Virus record (IMG/VR): IMGVR_UViG_3300010885_011774
Span: 1 to 31,883 of that record
DNA length: 31,883 nt
Direction: 5' to 3' (one strand)
From: a virus
Positions 1-9,141 of this stretch are shown piece by piece (the first letter of the stretch is position 1; every line of letters starts with the position of its first letter). The notes under the pieces are model-generated. The model saw only the letters and a program-made list of their open reading frames with translations. It was not told the origin of the DNA and did no database searches. The position numbers were made by a program, and so were the translations under genes.

Positions 1-1
1 A

Positions 2-3000
2 AGCGGATACACGTTTGATCGTGATGTAAAACAAATATTCTATGATAGCGGTACAACTAAAACTAATATCGCGGCTAATGTTTATGGTAAGTACACTACA
101 CTTTCTGGTTTTATAACTGCTTCAACTACTACAATCACAGGTTCTTCTGGAACTGCATTCACTACGCAACTCAAAGTTGGTGATTACATTAGAACAATTA
201 ATTCGACTGCAGCATATGAATTCCGTAGAGTTACTGCAATTACAGACAGCGATACACTTACCATAGATTCAGCATTTAGCGGTACTGTATCTGGTGCAGT
301 TTATTCTAGAGTTGCTACTGAGATCAATGAACCCGGTGGTTTACCATTATTATTCCCACTTGCATATTCATTTATTAGAAATACACGTGGTGGTACTGGA
401 GACAGTGAACAAGCAACTACATATACTACAACACAACGCTTTGATGCATCAACTGGTGCAGGTCAAACGTCATTAACGTTTTCAGTAGGTTCTGCAACTA
501 GTCCTACTACTAGTGGCACAGAATTTAATCCAGCTGCAACTTCTACTGATTATATTTTAGTTAATAGGACAGATGGTACTATTGAATCACCAAGCGGTAT
601 AACACTTCAAAATAATGGTGTAGATGTATTAATCAGCGGGTTAACAGCTAGTAAAGCATATAGCTTATTAGCTCCGGTTCGTAAAGCTGGTTCTCCAGCA
701 CAAGAAAAGAAAAAGACTTTAATTGATAATGCAACAGCAGATTTTACAACACTAGCATCTGTAACACCGTTAACTTTATCATTAGGTAAAGCTGATGGTT
801 ATAGAATAGTTACTATAAGGATGGCTGCAGATTTCACAGCTGCATCATCTAATCCAGCGACCACGACTGACATCACGTCTTGGTTTACTTTTGATAATGG
901 GCAACGTGATACTCATTATGATGTAGCTACTATAACACGTAAAGATGGTTATCCAGTTCCAAGTGGAGCTGTTCGCGTCATATTTGATTATTTTGATCAT
1001 AGTATTGGTACAGCTGGCGATTATTTCACAGTTAATTCATATAGCGGTGAAGTTCCCTATAATAAAATCCCCTATTATATTTCTTCAACAGGCGTAGTAG
1101 CTTTGTCTGATGTCATGGACTTCCGTCCTCGTATTGGAGATGCTGGTGCTTTATTTTCTGGAACTGGTGCTTCGCAAACTGAAATTCCTAAAATTGGTTT
1201 CGAAACTTCTGCAAGCTACTCATACTACTTACCCCGCTCAGACAAATTAGCATTAAATATAGATGGCTCATTCTTCTCAGTTGATGGAGTTGCAAGTTTA
1301 TCACCTGAACAACCAAAAGATCCAAACTTAGGTATGTTGATTGCTAAGTTGCACATATCCGCTTTCACATTATTCCCATCTCAAGGTTCTATTCAAATAG
1401 AAACGATTGATACTAAACGATATACTATGCGTGATATCGGTAAACTTGATAAGCGTATTGAAAATCTTGAATACTATACAGCTCTATCATTATTAGAGCA
1501 AGAAACTAAATCATTAACTATTCAAGATGAATTAGGTCTTGATCGTTTCAAAAATGGATTTATCGTTGATAGCTTTAAAGGCTCTGATCTTGGAGATACA
1601 GCTTCTATAGATTATCGCTGTTCTATTGATATGTCATTGCAAGAACTAAGACCATTCTATACAATGGATAATATAAATTTATTAGAAGTAAATCAATCTG
1701 ATGCGGCACGTGATACTGATGGATATGCATTAACTGGCGATATTATCACATTGCCATACGAAGAGCGAGAATTAATAAAACAACAATTTGCATCTCGCAC
1801 AGAAAACGTAAACCCATTCGCTATCTTTACTTTCTTAGGAAGTATGACGTTAAATCCTCCTTCAGATGAATGGTTTGAAGTTGATCGTAGACCAGATATT
1901 GTAAACAATATTGAAGGTAACTTTACCGCAGTGCAAACTGCGCTTGAAGCAACTGGTGCATTAGGTACAGTTTGGGGTGCTTGGGAAACTAATTGGGTTG
2001 GACAAACACGAAATATTGATCGTTTAGTTGTAACACGCGGATTTGATAGTCGCGATTATGGTCTTGGAGCTGCACGTTGGTCAGATCGTCGTACATTTAC
2101 TCAAGCAGAATTGCAAGCTATTGGTGGCGATGCTAGTAATTTCGGCGATGCTTCTGCGGGTGCTCGTGTTCTCACATTTCAAACTCAAGCTACAACAGTT
2201 GGTCAATCACGCACAGGCATTCAAACATCAGTTACACCAAAAATAGATTATCAAGTACTTGAAGATAGGGTATTACAATCAGCTCTTATACCATATATTA
2301 GATCTAGAGATTTATTATTTGTGTGTAAAGGTTTAAAACCAAATACAAAACTATTCCCGTTCTTCGATGATACTGATATCTCTTTATTTGTAACTCCAGC
2401 AACTAAGATAAACTTAACACCAACAGTTGGAAGCACTTCTCAATTTAATGTTGAAACTAACGTTGGTGGTGCAGCAGAAGAATTTGCTAGACAAGTCGAC
2501 GGTAAAGCAGAAGTTTCATATAATAAAGGTGATGTCGTTTTTGTTAAGCTCCGTGGAGCTACAACATATAATACACAAGCCGTTTCTCCTGGAACTGGTA
2601 TAGCGGTATTAGTTGAAAGACAAAGTACTGGCACTGAAGATGAAGCTGTTTATCTAATGAACATCAAAGGTTCTTTCCAAGATGGAGATATTTTAAAAGG
2701 TTCTATTTCTGGAACAGAATATGAAGTTAACGGAAGTGTAATAGTAGCTACAGCAGGCGATGATATTATAACAAATTTTAATGGTTCTACTGCTGGTATA
2801 TTTAAGATTCCAAATACTGATTCAATTCGTTTTAGAACTGGCATTAGAGAATTTAAGCTATCTGATAGTAATACAGGATCTTTAGATTTCACTACCCAAG
2901 GTCGCGGTCAATATCGTGCACAAGGTATATTAGAGACTAAACAAAAAACTATTAATGCAGTTAGAAATGCAGAAATATCAACTCAACAAGTTTCTGAATC

Positions 3001-4834
3001 TCAAACTACAGAAGTTTATTCAGACGAACGTTTAACTCGTGATAGCGGATGGTATGATCCATTAGCACAAACTTTCTTAGTACAATCAACCGGTGGTGCA
3101 TTTATTACCAGCGTTGATGTATTCTTTGCAACAAAAGATATTGGCATTCCAGTAACTATGCAAATTCGTGAAGTCGTAAATGGTTATCCTGGTCAACGTG
3201 TATTACCATTCTCAAGAGTTACAATGACACCTGACAATATTAATGTCGACCCAGAAATTGGTGCAGAACCTACTACATTTAGATTTGAATCTCCTGTATT
3301 TTTACAAGATTTGACAGAATACTGTATCGTATTATTGTCTGATTCAAATAATTATAGAGTTTGGATTGCACAACTCGGAGAAAAAGCTGTTAATACAGAT
3401 CGTTTCATATCTGAACAACCCTATGCTGGCGTATTGTTTAAATCCCAAAATGCTTCTACATGGACAGCAAATCAAGAACAAGATTTGAAGTTTACAATTC
3501 GTTCCGCAGTATTTGATATTGCACAATATCCAGTAATTGAATTTAATAATGAACCGCTTCCTCCAATTATATTAGAAACTGATCCGTTTCAAACAAAAGC
3601 CGGAACAGATAAAGTGCGCGTATTTGCTAAAAACCATGCTATGCCAAATAATTCTTCAGTTATCATTTCTAATGTGGCTGCAGGAACATATAACGGTATA
3701 GTTACAACATCAACTACTGGACTAAATGGAACATTCACTATTGTAGATAGTGAAGTAGATTCTTTCGTAATTGATCTTGCAAGTAATGCTACTAATAGCG
3801 GTTTTGTTGGTGGAGAAAATGTAATTGCCACTGTTAACATTGGATATGATGCAGTAAACTTTATTGCTCAATCACAAGTATTTTCAGAAACTACATTAGC
3901 ATTTGGTATGACGCCTATTAATGAGTCATATAGTGCAGCTTCCGCAGAAACTTCTTTAATTCCAAATGTTACTACTTACTTTGATAATAAGAATATTGTA
4001 GCTTCTCAGACTAATGAAAACTTATCTGCGCTTTCTGGCAATAAATCATTAGTTGTAACTGCAAGATTGACATCTGAAAATGAAAATTTATCTCCTGTTA
4101 TCGATACTTCTAGAATGTCATTAACTACAATCTCCAATAAGATTGACACATACACGTATTCAACTAAAAATAATGATGATCTAGATTATAAAACAGTATT
4201 AACGACAGCTGGAAACAATGTAGCGTATGCCGGAAATATTATTAGTATCACAAATACTGGCACTTTAAGAAGTGATGCTACGGGTATTGCAGTTGGCAAA
4301 TATATTGATATAAGCGGTACAGGATCTGGAACTAATAATACCACAGATCCAATATTAGTGACAGCTGTTGCTTCAGATGGTTCTACCATTACTTGCGATC
4401 ATACATTTACAACGCAATCAGCAACCACCACTACTATTACTTTATTAGACAACTTCGTTAATGAGATTGCTCCTACTGGTGGCTCTTCTGAATCTAAATA
4501 TGTTACACGAGTGGTTAACTTAGCAAATTCTTCAACTTTCTTGAAGATTATGTTTGGTGCTAATATTCCAGCAGTAACTGGTTCAGATATAGAAGTTTAT
4601 TACAAACTATTACCTGCTGGTTCTACTACTGATATTACTAAATTCAATTTTGTAAAAGCTACTCCTATCGCTAATTTAGTTAAAACATCTAATCGCAATA
4701 CGTTTACTGATGTTGCATATGAATTAGAAAACTTACCTGTGTTCGATGCAGTTGTAATTAAGATTGTATTTAAAACTGGTAATTCTGCTCAAGTACCTAG
4801 AGTTAAAGATTTAAGGGTGATTGCTTGTGCTTAA
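2..4834 (+). CDS. Large DUF4815-type virion structural protein (5' end outside window)
   Basis: The frame is open without a stop from base 2 to the TAA at 4832-4834, so 1610 residues are visible and the true start lies upstream. The in-frame ATG at 821 is internal, not the start. The middle carries the DUF4815 signature of T4-like marine phage structural proteins: DFRPR (from about base 1121), YYLPRSDKLAL, KRYTMRDIGKLDKRIENLEYY near 1410-1475, and the following LSLLEQE. The N-terminal visible part has short beta-rich repeats (a GDYI/TAITDSDTLTID-like module) and a fibronectin-like piece (VLISGLTASKAY). The C-terminal half is Ser/Thr/Asn-rich with Ig-like beta modules, as in large tail or baseplate proteins. 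It is followed by fibre genes in the same direction. Family membership is a confident recognition; the exact place in the virion is not known. Confidence 0.88.
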   Translation, partial: SGYTFDRDVKQIFYDSGTTKTNIAANVYGKYTTLSGFITASTTTITGSSGTAFTTQLKVGDYIRTINSTAAYEFRRVTAITDSDTLTIDSAFSGTVSGAVYSRVATEINEPGGLPLLFPLAYSFIRNTRGGTGDSEQATTYTTTQRFDASTGAGQTSLTFSVGSATSPTTSGTEFNPAATSTDYILVNRTDGTIESPSGITLQNNGVDVLISGLTASKAYSLLAPVRKAGSPAQEKKKTLIDNATADFTTLASVTPLTLSLGKADGYRIVTIRMAADFTAASSNPATTTDITSWFTFDNGQRDTHYDVATITRKDGYPVPSGAVRVIFDYFDHSIGTAGDYFTVNSYSGEVPYNKIPYYISSTGVVALSDVMDFRPRIGDAGALFSGTGASQTEIPKIGFETSASYSYYLPRSDKLALNIDGSFFSVDGVASLSPEQPKDPNLGMLIAKLHISAFTLFPSQGSIQIETIDTKRYTMRDIGKLDKRIENLEYYTALSLLEQETKSLTIQDELGLDRFKNGFIVDSFKGSDLGDTASIDYRCSIDMSLQELRPFYTMDNINLLEVNQSDAARDTDGYALTGDIITLPYEERELIKQQFASRTENVNPFAIFTFLGSMTLNPPSDEWFEVDRRPDIVNNIEGNFTAVQTALEATGALGTVWGAWETNWVGQTRNIDRLVVTRGFDSRDYGLGAARWSDRRTFTQAELQAIGGDASNFGDASAGARVLTFQTQATTVGQSRTGIQTSVTPKIDYQVLEDRVLQSALIPYIRSRDLLFVCKGLKPNTKLFPFFDDTDISLFVTPATKINLTPTVGSTSQFNVETNVGGAAEEFARQVDGKAEVSYNKGDVVFVKLRGATTYNTQAVSPGTGIAVLVERQSTGTEDEAVYLMNIKGSFQDGDILKGSISGTEYEVNGSVIVATAGDDIITNFNGSTAGIFKIPNTDSIRFRTGIREFKLSDSNTGSLDFTTQGRGQYRAQGILETKQKTINAVRNAEISTQQVSESQTTEVYSDERLTRDSGWYDPLAQTFLVQSTGGAFITSVDVFFATKDIGIPVTMQIREVVNGYPGQRVLPFSRVTMTPDNINVDPEIGAEPTTFRFESPVFLQDLTEYCIVLLSDSNNYRVWIAQLGEKAVNTDRFISEQPYAGVLFKSQNASTWTANQEQDLKFTIRSAVFDIAQYPVIEFNNEPLPPIILETDPFQTKAGTDKVRVFAKNHAMPNNSSVIISNVAAGTYNGIVTTSTTGLNGTFTIVDSEVDSFVIDLASNATNSGFVGGENVIATVNIGYDAVNFIAQSQVFSETTLAFGMTPINESYSAASAETSLIPNVTTYFDNKNIVASQTNENLSALSGNKSLVVTARLTSENENLSPVIDTSRMSLTTISNKIDTYTYSTKNNDDLDYKTVLTTAGNNVAYAGNIISITNTGTLRSDATGIAVGKYIDISGTGSGTNNTTDPILVTAVASDGSTITCDHTFTTQSATTTTITLLDNFVNEIAPTGGSSESKYVTRVVNLANSSTFLKIMFGANIPAVTGSDIEVYYKLLPAGSTTDITKFNFVKATPIANLVKTSNRNTFTDVAYELENLPVFDAVVIKIVFKTGNSAQVPRVKDLRVIACA

Positions 4835-5066
4835 TGAACCTTTGATGAAAGTAGAAAACGAAATAGGATTATATCGAGATCCTGTTTCAAAGGTTATCAT
4901 AAATAAAGATGACATCTCATATAATAAATATTTACAAAATAGACAAAGATTAATTAATGCGCAACATCAGGTTGAAAAAAATACTACTGATATCAATGAT
5001 ATCAAAAACGAAGTAAGTGAAATTAAAAGTATGTTAGTTACTATTCTTGCTAACATTAAAAAATAG
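4827..5066 (+). CDS. Small coiled-coil virion-associated protein
   Basis: This is a 79-aa protein if read from GTG 4827, which sits 9 nt after an AAGGG ribosome-binding sequence at 4813-4817. The in-frame alternatives are TTG 4821 (too close to that site) and ATG 4845 (73 aa, no visible site). The start overlaps the stop of the DUF4815 gene by 8 nt, suggesting translational coupling. The N-terminal part contains LYRDPVSKVIINKD; the C-terminal half (from about NAQHQVEKN) is a heptad-like helix ending in a run of lysines. Short proteins of this form (a 'YRD' head and a coiled-coil tail) occur beside fibre genes in marine T4-like phages. A role in tail or fibre assembly is inferred only from position. 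Confidence 0.72.
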   Translation: MLNEPLMKVENEIGLYRDPVSKVIINKDDISYNKYLQNRQRLINAQHQVEKNTTDINDIKNEVSEIKSMLVTILANIKK

Positions 5067-5076
5067 AGAGATATAA

Positions 5077-6174
5077 ATGGCAGCTATTAATGTAAATCTA
5101 AGCGACACGTTTAACGGGTGGAGATTAAAAACTAATCAGATCGGTGATTTCGTAGGAGACACCACTGGTTTATTAACTGATGCAACGAATGTAGTTGCAG
5201 CTATTAATGAATTAAGATCTGCAGGTCATATTGACGGTGTTATTTCTACTGATGGTAATGAGTTTAAAGTAAATGTAGATTCACCAGATACATTTGAACT
5301 TGTATTAACCGCTGCTGGAAATTTATCTGTTACTGGCGAAATGACTTCAACAAAGTTTAATGGCCCATTAACAGGCAATGTAACAGGAAATTTAACTGGT
5401 GCTGTTACTGGTAATGCATCAACTGCTACAACGCTACTAACTGCGCGCACAATCAATGGTGCTTCTTTTAATGGTTCTGCAAATATAACATTCAATACAG
5501 ATGCAACTGCAGAAGGTAGTACTAATCTTTATTTCACGAATGCGCGTGCTAGATCAGCAATAAGTATTGCCGCTACAGGCGGTAATATTACATATAACTC
5601 AACGAGTGGTGAATTTAGTTTAACTAATGCTAATGTGGTTGCAGCTCTTGGTTATACGCCTTGGCATTCAGGAAATGATGGAGCAAGCTCTGGTCTTGAT
5701 GCTGACTTATTAGACGGTATGAATAGCGCTACAGCTGCAACTAATTCTACTATCGCAGCACGTGATAGTTCAGGCAATTTAACAGCAAATGTGTTTAACG
5801 GTGTTGCAACATCAGCTAGATACGCTGACTTAGCAGAAAAATATACTACTGATAAAGAATATGCAATTGGTACAGTCATAGTAGTTGCTATGGGTGGAGA
5901 TTCTGAATGTACTGCATCTTATTCTCCTGGACAAATTGCTGTTGGTGTAGTCTCTGAAAATCCAGCATTCTTAATGAATAAAGATGCTGAAGGTCAAGCA
6001 ATTGCTCTTCGCGGTCGAGTGCCAGTCAGAGTAATTGGACCAATTACAAAAGGTCAAACTGTAATTGCTAGTCTTGATGGCAAAGCAATTTATGGTGTTT
6101 TAAATCCTATTGCAATAGCTCTTGAAACAAGTCAAGAGTTTAAAGAAAAATTAGTTGAGTGCGTAATACTATAA
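5077..6174 (+). CDS. Tail fibre protein with C-terminal chaperone/peptidase-like domain
   Basis: 365 aa, ATG preceded by AGAGAG at 5065-5070. The centre has the glycine/asparagine fibre repeats LTGNVTGNLTGAVTGNAST, then ARTINGASFNGSANITF and TNLYFTNARARSAIS, which are standard shaft elements of T4-like marine phage fibres. From about residue 248 (ARYADLAEKY) the sequence changes to GTVIVV, AVGVVSENPAFLMN, ALRGRVPVRVIGPITKGQ. This C-terminal module is found at the end of many such fibres and resembles the intramolecular chaperone/peptidase G2-type endings. The role is a trimeric shaft with a self-assembly end. The family call is strong; chaperone self-cleavage is not shown by the sequence. Confidence 0.85.
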   Translation: MAAINVNLSDTFNGWRLKTNQIGDFVGDTTGLLTDATNVVAAINELRSAGHIDGVISTDGNEFKVNVDSPDTFELVLTAAGNLSVTGEMTSTKFNGPLTGNVTGNLTGAVTGNASTATTLLTARTINGASFNGSANITFNTDATAEGSTNLYFTNARARSAISIAATGGNITYNSTSGEFSLTNANVVAALGYTPWHSGNDGASSGLDADLLDGMNSATAATNSTIAARDSSGNLTANVFNGVATSARYADLAEKYTTDKEYAIGTVIVVAMGGDSECTASYSPGQIAVGVVSENPAFLMNKDAEGQAIALRGRVPVRVIGPITKGQTVIASLDGKAIYGVLNPIAIALETSQEFKEKLVECVIL

Positions 6175-6575
6175 TGACACACGAAGAAGTATTCTTTAAT
6201 TTTGTTATTAAGCATGACATATTAAATCATCTTGTGTTTGGTGACAAACCAGATGGGCAACAAGTAATTGCAATTGTTGGAGCTGATGATACTGCAATAC
6301 CATATATTGGAGATCTATTGAAGATTTCTAGTAATACAGTAATTGATCCTAATTGGGATGAAATTTATGAGAGTTTTATTAATATAGATCACGAGAAAGA
6401 ATCTGTAGATTATATACAATCTTTATTAGAATCTTATGATATTGATGAAACACAAACTTATATTGATGGTTTAGTTAAGAAGATGATCGAAAAGGGTATT
6501 GTAGCAAATAAAGTGTATGTACGAATACCTCCTACAGCAGATAAATCTTTTTATGACGAAGTCATAGAGGTATAA
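6174..6575 (+). CDS. Unknown protein within the tail gene block
   Basis: 133 aa from ATG 6174, which overlaps the preceding TAA in a TAATG arrangement; an upstream in-frame GTG at 6159 would add five residues. I do not recognise a family. The protein is acidic, begins THEEVFFNFVIKHD, has a hydrophobic beta-like segment (QQVIAIVGADD) and ends in a helical Lys-rich part followed by VYVRIPP. There is no signal peptide or membrane segment. Its coupled position between a fibre gene and the HxH protein suggests a tail or assembly role, but nothing in the sequence proves it. Confidence 0.7.
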   Translation: MTHEEVFFNFVIKHDILNHLVFGDKPDGQQVIAIVGADDTAIPYIGDLLKISSNTVIDPNWDEIYESFINIDHEKESVDYIQSLLESYDIDETQTYIDGLVKKMIEKGIVANKVYVRIPPTADKSFYDEVIEV

Positions 6576-6576
6576 G

Positions 6577-6942
6577 ATGGCAACAACAGAACGTAGTCCT
6601 AAAGCTAATACATTTGCAGATAACAGTCCGATAACTGGTTTGAGAAATAATATTGCCGCTGGAAATAATATTAATGCCAGCGACATCACTTCTTTGATCA
6701 ACTTAACTAATAGTTGGTTAGGTCATTTCCATACGTATGACGATGCGTGGCAACTTGCTACTTATGGTAATAATGGTGATAGAAATGACTACTATGAAGA
6801 TAAAAATACTGCAACGATTGGTGGAAGTATTGCAGCCATTGACAATACAACGACGATATTAGCTACTAAACATAACGAGTTGAGAAATACTATTAATACT
6901 CTAGGTCATCATACACACACGATCGATGATCGTACTGGTTAA
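6577..6942 (+). CDS. Small virion-type protein with two HxH motifs
   Basis: 121 aa; GAGG at 6567-6570 lies 6 nt before the ATG. Residues 33-49 form an amphipathic segment (NASDITSLINLTNSWLG) followed by H50-F-H52 and TYDD. A second HxH (H112-T-H114) followed by TIDDRTG is at the C-terminus. HxH motifs that bind metal in trimeric spikes and fibres are known from T4-type long tail fibre tips and other phage spikes, so a trimeric virion protein is likely. The first helix-HxH-YDD unit resembles the 68-aa cysteine-tailed peptide at 9142, which matters for interpreting that peptide. The stop codon overlaps the 3' end of the opposite-strand aminotransferase gene. Confidence 0.75.
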   Translation: MATTERSPKANTFADNSPITGLRNNIAAGNNINASDITSLINLTNSWLGHFHTYDDAWQLATYGNNGDRNDYYEDKNTATIGGSIAAIDNTTTILATKHNELRNTINTLGHHTHTIDDRTG

Positions 6943-8165
6943 CGCAATAATGCAGGGTCTTCTACGACTCTGCTAACTTTTTCTTTAAGCTCATCAAAGA
7001 ATTGTTTTTCAGCATTTAGAGGTATTAGTCCTCTAGCAATAGCATCATACTTAAACGTTGTCAATTGAAGGTCATGTTTAAGAGCAACTGATGCGAACCT
7101 AACGCCAACATCTCGGCGCCACTTCCTAGATTTCATATCAAAAGCAAAGAAGTTACCAACTTGTCTAGTTGATGTAATGTCGTGCTCACTCACTAACCAA
7201 TCTAAAAACTCTTCTACGAGTGCATGATTATCGTAATCGTTTTCTTCATATAAGTTTAATGCTTCGTTAGCCGCAGCAAGACCAATGACAGATCCACTAT
7301 TAGTCCATCCATGTACTATCCATTCATTTTCCAGCTGATTCCAAATTTGATTATGGATGGCAACAGCAGATAGCGGTACGTATCCCGCAGTAATGCTCTT
7401 AGATAGTATGATAAATGTTGGTTCTATTGGTAGTGCATAGTAATGAAATGGAGATCCAGTTTTAAAAAATCCAGAAGCTGATTCATCTAATATTAGGTGA
7501 ATATCATTGACTATACAAAAATAGTTTAACTCGTCCCAGAATTCATATGAACATTGTAGTACTCCTGACAAATAAGTAAATGGCTCTATAACGATAGAAC
7601 TAATCTTACACACATCTAATTTTGCTAGCTCATTTAATGTGGCTTGACCATCATTACCAAATGGAGATGATAACTTAATATTCTCTGGCCAATCGGGCAA
7701 GTGTTGTCCTAATCCACCTAAATCGCTTATAGCTCCTGTTAACCAAGTAGATCCGTGATAAGATCCCTTGAATGTAATTATCTTCGTCTTATCGCTCTTT
7801 TGTTTTAATCGTGCCATGTAAGATAATCTTAAAGCCGATTCTACTGCATCTGACCCAGAACTTCCAAAGAAAAATTTCTGGTGATGTGAAAAATATCCTG
7901 CCAATCTCTTTGAATACGTTACGCCGATCTCAGCCAACATACTATTATTATGTCTGCTGAATGGCAATTGCTTGGATGCATTATAAATAGCATTGGATAT
8001 TGAATGTTGAGAGTACCCCAGGTTGCAATTGATGTTGCCACACTGGGCATCTAGGATCCGCTGACCAGACTTCGTAATCAAATGGAAGTCCTCAGCGGAA
8101 CTGATGATTAATGGTTCAAGATCCGAGTGATTGGTGTAAGGAAGAACATAATTATAATTAAACAT
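6939..8165 (-). CDS. Class-III PLP-dependent aminotransferase
   Basis: 408 aa from the minus-strand ATG at 8165; a TTG 14 codons upstream (8207) is less likely because it would run into the divergent gene. All fold-type I class-III landmarks are present in order: GSSGSDAVE (101-109, cofactor phosphate), GSYHGS around H138, IEPF (193-196), the pyridine-nitrogen aspartate in LILDE (D227) and the Schiff-base lysine in SKSITAGYVPLSAV (K256). The length is normal, so it should be an active enzyme that moves an amino group to a keto or aldehyde substrate. Relatives include BioA, omega-transaminases and glutamate-1-semialdehyde aminomutase; the substrate cannot be read from the sequence. It is the only minus-strand gene in the window. 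It overlaps the tail-gene stop by 4 nt and starts 6-9 nt from the divergent gene, which looks like a later insertion. Confidence 0.9.
   Translation of the reverse strand: MFNYNYVLPYTNHSDLEPLIISSAEDFHLITKSGQRILDAQCGNINCNLGYSQHSISNAIYNASKQLPFSRHNNSMLAEIGVTYSKRLAGYFSHHQKFFFGSSGSDAVESALRLSYMARLKQKSDKTKIITFKGSYHGSTWLTGAISDLGGLGQHLPDWPENIKLSSPFGNDGQATLNELAKLDVCKISSIVIEPFTYLSGVLQCSYEFWDELNYFCIVNDIHLILDESASGFFKTGSPFHYYALPIEPTFIILSKSITAGYVPLSAVAIHNQIWNQLENEWIVHGWTNSGSVIGLAAANEALNLYEENDYDNHALVEEFLDWLVSEHDITSTRQVGNFFAFDMKSRKWRRDVGVRFASVALKHDLQLTTFKYDAIARGLIPLNAEKQFFDELKEKVSRVVEDPALLR
6952..6986 (+). terminator. Rho-independent terminator for the upstream tail operon
   Basis: GCAGGGTC (6952-6959) pairs with GACTCTGC (6966-6973) across a 6-nt loop: an 8-bp stem with one G-T pair. 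It is followed by the T-rich stretch TAACTTTTTCTTT. It starts 10 nt after the stop of the last + strand structural gene. It lies inside the 3' coding end of the minus-strand aminotransferase, so the same bases serve both strands. A separate short palindrome (ACGATC, GAT, GATCGT at 6919-6933) precedes it but has no T-tract. Confidence 0.65.
7982..7989 (+). promoter_or_regulatory. Candidate T4-type late promoter for the radical SAM operon
   Basis: An exact TATAAATA box on the + strand lies inside the minus-strand aminotransferase gene, 186 nt before the start of the 321-aa gene at 8175. The operon needs a + strand promoter here because the preceding operon ends in a terminator. The octamer also encodes part of the aminotransferase, and in AT-rich DNA a chance match is possible, so the call is tentative. 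Confidence 0.4.
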
Positions 8166-8174
8166 GGAGATATG

Positions 8175-9140
8175 ATGAAACCTATAGTATTTTTTCAATG
8201 TGGTCAAACAAAAAGTACCCCATGGTTAGATGCTGTCCAAACATGGAATTCTGATTATGACAATAAAGGTTTTTGGATAAACCCAAAGGAACCACAATCT
8301 TATCTATATCACTTCGAAAAGAAAGAGAATAAGATTGTATTTAATAAGAATAATGATTATGTAGAAGATGCTGTCGACTTTGTACTTACTAAACAGTTTG
8401 TACAACCCGGCATGGACATGAATAAGTCCGTAACGCGCGCAATTAATATAGATTTTGTAATTGATTGGTTAGATAAAAACCAAGAAAAGTCATTGGGATT
8501 TGGAACTTTCATGAATGGTGGAACACACACTGATATTATTCAGAATAGTGTGTTCTATACTAGAAATCCTTGGATGGGTGGACACCTTTATAATGTAGAG
8601 AAAGATGAATTTATAACCGAAGATTCAAATAAGCATATTAGTACTGTGACATGGTTCTATGCTTATAAAATGAAAGATGCTCCAATATATCTAGTGGTGT
8701 TTAATCCTTCGGTATTAGTATTAGGCGATGATGTAGAGTTTGAAACACATAAAGCGAGATTTAGAAATCTCGATGCGCACATGGGAGATTTTGCTACTCA
8801 GTTCTTAAAACCTAAGATGAGTAAGAATGCATATCCGCTTGAAGATAAGTGGTATGTAGTAAAGGGCAATGAGTTTGATATGGATATTGGTGCATTAGGT
8901 ATTCTTAGACAAGCACTAGATGAAAATATAGATCCATCATTAATAAAAATTGCATCTGACTTAAATATTGATAATTTGGGATCTAATAAATACAAAGTAC
9001 GATTTAAAAATGGACAACAAAGTGGCTATATTAGTTTAAGACTAAATACTGGAAATACCATGGATTGGACATTTATTAATAGTGGAAACCGTTTAGTATA
9101 CAACATCAAAGTTACTAAACATTACGAAGAGGTAAATTAA
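8175..9140 (+). CDS. Unknown 321-aa protein, first gene of the radical SAM operon
   Basis: The start is set by GGAG at 8166-8169, 5 nt before ATG 8175 (a second ATG is at 8172; an upstream GTG at 8127 lacks support and would overlap the divergent gene). I do not recognise a family. It begins MKPIVFFQCGQTKSTPWLDA, has aromatic-rich stretches (GFWINP, WMGGHLYNV, TWFYAYKM) and a C-terminal beta-like part (YKVRFKNGQQSGYISLRLNT). There is no signal peptide, membrane helix or cofactor motif. Only one nucleotide separates it from the cysteine-tailed peptide gene, so it is probably co-expressed with and may act with that peptide, for example as a virion partner or carrier. This function is conjecture. 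Confidence 0.75.
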   Translation: MKPIVFFQCGQTKSTPWLDAVQTWNSDYDNKGFWINPKEPQSYLYHFEKKENKIVFNKNNDYVEDAVDFVLTKQFVQPGMDMNKSVTRAINIDFVIDWLDKNQEKSLGFGTFMNGGTHTDIIQNSVFYTRNPWMGGHLYNVEKDEFITEDSNKHISTVTWFYAYKMKDAPIYLVVFNPSVLVLGDDVEFETHKARFRNLDAHMGDFATQFLKPKMSKNAYPLEDKWYVVKGNEFDMDIGALGILRQALDENIDPSLIKIASDLNIDNLGSNKYKVRFKNGQQSGYISLRLNTGNTMDWTFINSGNRLVYNIKVTKHYEEVN

Positions 9141-9141
9141 G

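Noticed and set aside
821-4834. ATG 821 as the start of the DUF4815 gene
   Set aside because: The frame is open all the way to base 2 and there is no convincing ribosome-binding site before 821.
8127-8174. GTG 8127 as the start of the 321-aa gene
   Set aside because: It would overlap the divergent aminotransferase start, has no ribosome-binding site, and GGAG lies at the right distance from ATG 8175.
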